From Streptosporangiaceae bacterium (lineage in GTDB: Bacteria; Actinomycetota; Actinomycetes; Streptosporangiales; Streptosporangiaceae): a DNA stretch of 5,819 nucleotides. A program made the position numbers and the translations under genes. Where the stretch lies: NCBI GenBank assembly GCA_030040475.1, contig JASHTQ010000364.1:1-5819 (forward strand). The letters run 5' to 3'. How positions within the stretch are numbered: the stretch's first letter is position 1; each line of letters begins with the position of its first letter. Of the stretch, positions 5,052 to 5,819 are shown in pieces. Below the pieces are notes generated by a model. It was not told the origin of the DNA and did not search any database. It was given only the letters and a program-made list of their open reading frames with translations.

Positions 5052-5819
5052 ATGTCAGCACTGGACGAGATCAAGATCGGCGGGCTGGGCGCGAGCCGCA
5101 AGCGCGTCGAGGACAACCGCTTCATCCGCGGCAAGGGCAACTACACCGACGACATCACCCTGCCCGGCATGCTGCACATGGAGATCCTGCGCAGCCCGCT
5201 GGCGCACGCCAGGATCAAGTCGATCGACGCCAGCAAGGCGTGGGACATCCCCGGCGTGCACCTTGTCCTGACCGGCGAGATGATGGCGACCAGGAACCTG
5301 GCCTGGATGCCGACGCTGTCCTACGACACCCAGGCGGTGCTTGCCACCGACAAGGTGCGGTTCCAGGGCCAGGAGGTGGCCTGCGTCATCGCCGATGACC
5401 CGTACATCGCCAAGGACGCGTGCGAGGCCATCGAGGTCGACTACGAGCCCCTGCCGGTGATTGTCAACCCGGAGCAGGCGATCGCCGAGGGCGCGCCGGT
5501 CATCAGGGACGACAAAGAAAACCAGGCGGACAACGTCATCTTCAACTGGGAAGTCGGCGACGCGGCGGGCACCGACCGGGCGTTCGAGCAGGCCGACGTG
5601 ATCTCGAAGCTGAAGCTGCACTACCCGCGCTCGCATCCCTCGCCGATCGAGTGCTGCGGGTCGATCGCGGACTTCAACCGGGCCACGTCGAAGCTGACCG
5701 TGTACATGACCACGCAGGCGCCGCACATCATCCGGGCCGCCGTGGCGCTGGTCGCCGAACTGCCCGAGCACATGATCCGGATCATTTCCCCCGACATCGG
5801 CGGGGGTTTCGGCAACAAG
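5052..5819 (+). CDS. coxL: Carbon monoxide dehydrogenase large (molybdenum) subunit, N-terminal 256 codons
   Basis: CoxL binds the molybdopterin-cytosine-dinucleotide cofactor with the Mo/Cu centre that oxidises CO with water to CO2. The family has about 800 residues, so about a third is present and the frame runs open off the window end. GGGGAG at 5040-5045 stands 6 bases before ATG 5052. Seen: SRKRVEDNRFIRGKGNYTDD (15-34), LPGMLHMEILRSPLAHARIKSID (37-59), MPTLSYDTQAVLATDKVRFQGQEVA (85-109), VDYEPLPV (128-135), HPSPIECC (194-201), QAPHIIR (222-228), LPEHMIRIISPDIGGGFGNK (237-256). From memory these line up well with form I CoxL of Oligotropha, including the MPTL...QAVL and DIGGGFGNK segments. 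The deciding AYRCSFR loop with the copper-binding cysteine is outside the window, so form I is likely but unproven. The M-S-L order supports it. In mycobacterial naming this is cutA. Confidence 0.92.
   Translation, partial: MSALDEIKIGGLGASRKRVEDNRFIRGKGNYTDDITLPGMLHMEILRSPLAHARIKSIDASKAWDIPGVHLVLTGEMMATRNLAWMPTLSYDTQAVLATDKVRFQGQEVACVIADDPYIAKDACEAIEVDYEPLPVIVNPEQAIAEGAPVIRDDKENQADNVIFNWEVGDAAGTDRAFEQADVISKLKLHYPRSHPSPIECCGSIADFNRATSKLTVYMTTQAPHIIRAAVALVAELPEHMIRIISPDIGGGFGNK

Noticed and set aside
5055..5771. Minus-strand open frame of 238 codons opposite coxL
   Set aside because: The + frame matches CoxL throughout. The antisense product has low-complexity Arg/Gly/Asp/Val composition typical of a shadow frame.

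Overview
The window is very GC-rich, with codons ending mostly in G or C, TANNNT-type -10 boxes and some genes lacking a Shine-Dalgarno (SD) site. This fits a chromosomal segment of a high-GC actinobacterium. A menD gene (menaquinone pathway) and an aerobic carbon monoxide dehydrogenase cluster in the order medium-small-large subunit fit an aerobic, CO-scavenging actinomycete. Genus cannot be set from the sequence alone.

Left part (1-2132). The 3' end of menD (1-312, +) meets a block of three minus-strand genes head-on, with a gap of only 3 bases. In transcription order the block is a calcineurin-like metallophosphoesterase (2132-1368), an unrecognised two-helix membrane protein with an N-terminal CxCxxC motif (1323-799), and an unrecognised 157-residue protein with a weakly RelE/ParE-like N-terminal part and a duplicated C-terminal 20-residue repeat (789-316). 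The last two genes are 9 bases apart and are probably co-transcribed.

Centre (2133-3328). A short divergent promoter region separates the phosphoesterase from a LysR-type regulator (2249-3196, +). Position and type make the regulator the likely control gene of the downstream operon, comparable to CutR of mycobacterial CO dehydrogenase clusters. The 132-base gap after it holds two overlapping perfect palindromes on top of a TTGACG -35-like hexamer. It is the best candidate control region for the operon.

Right part (3329-5819). A small unrecognised gene (83 residues) is followed by coxM (FAD subunit), coxS (two [2Fe-2S] clusters) and the first 256 codons of coxL (molybdenum subunit), all on + and tightly spaced. 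CoxM, CoxS and CoxL together form the enzyme that oxidises CO to CO2 and passes electrons from the Mo/Cu site through the iron-sulfur clusters to FAD and on to the respiratory chain. The M-S-L order and the CoxL N-terminal sequence point to form I (true CO dehydrogenase), but the diagnostic AYRCSFR loop lies beyond the window end.

No tRNA, rRNA, insertion sequence, CRISPR array or phage gene was seen. I see no clearly new system. The least explained items are the 83-residue leader gene of the cox operon, the repeat-bearing 157-residue protein with its membrane-protein neighbour, and the palindromes ahead of the operon.
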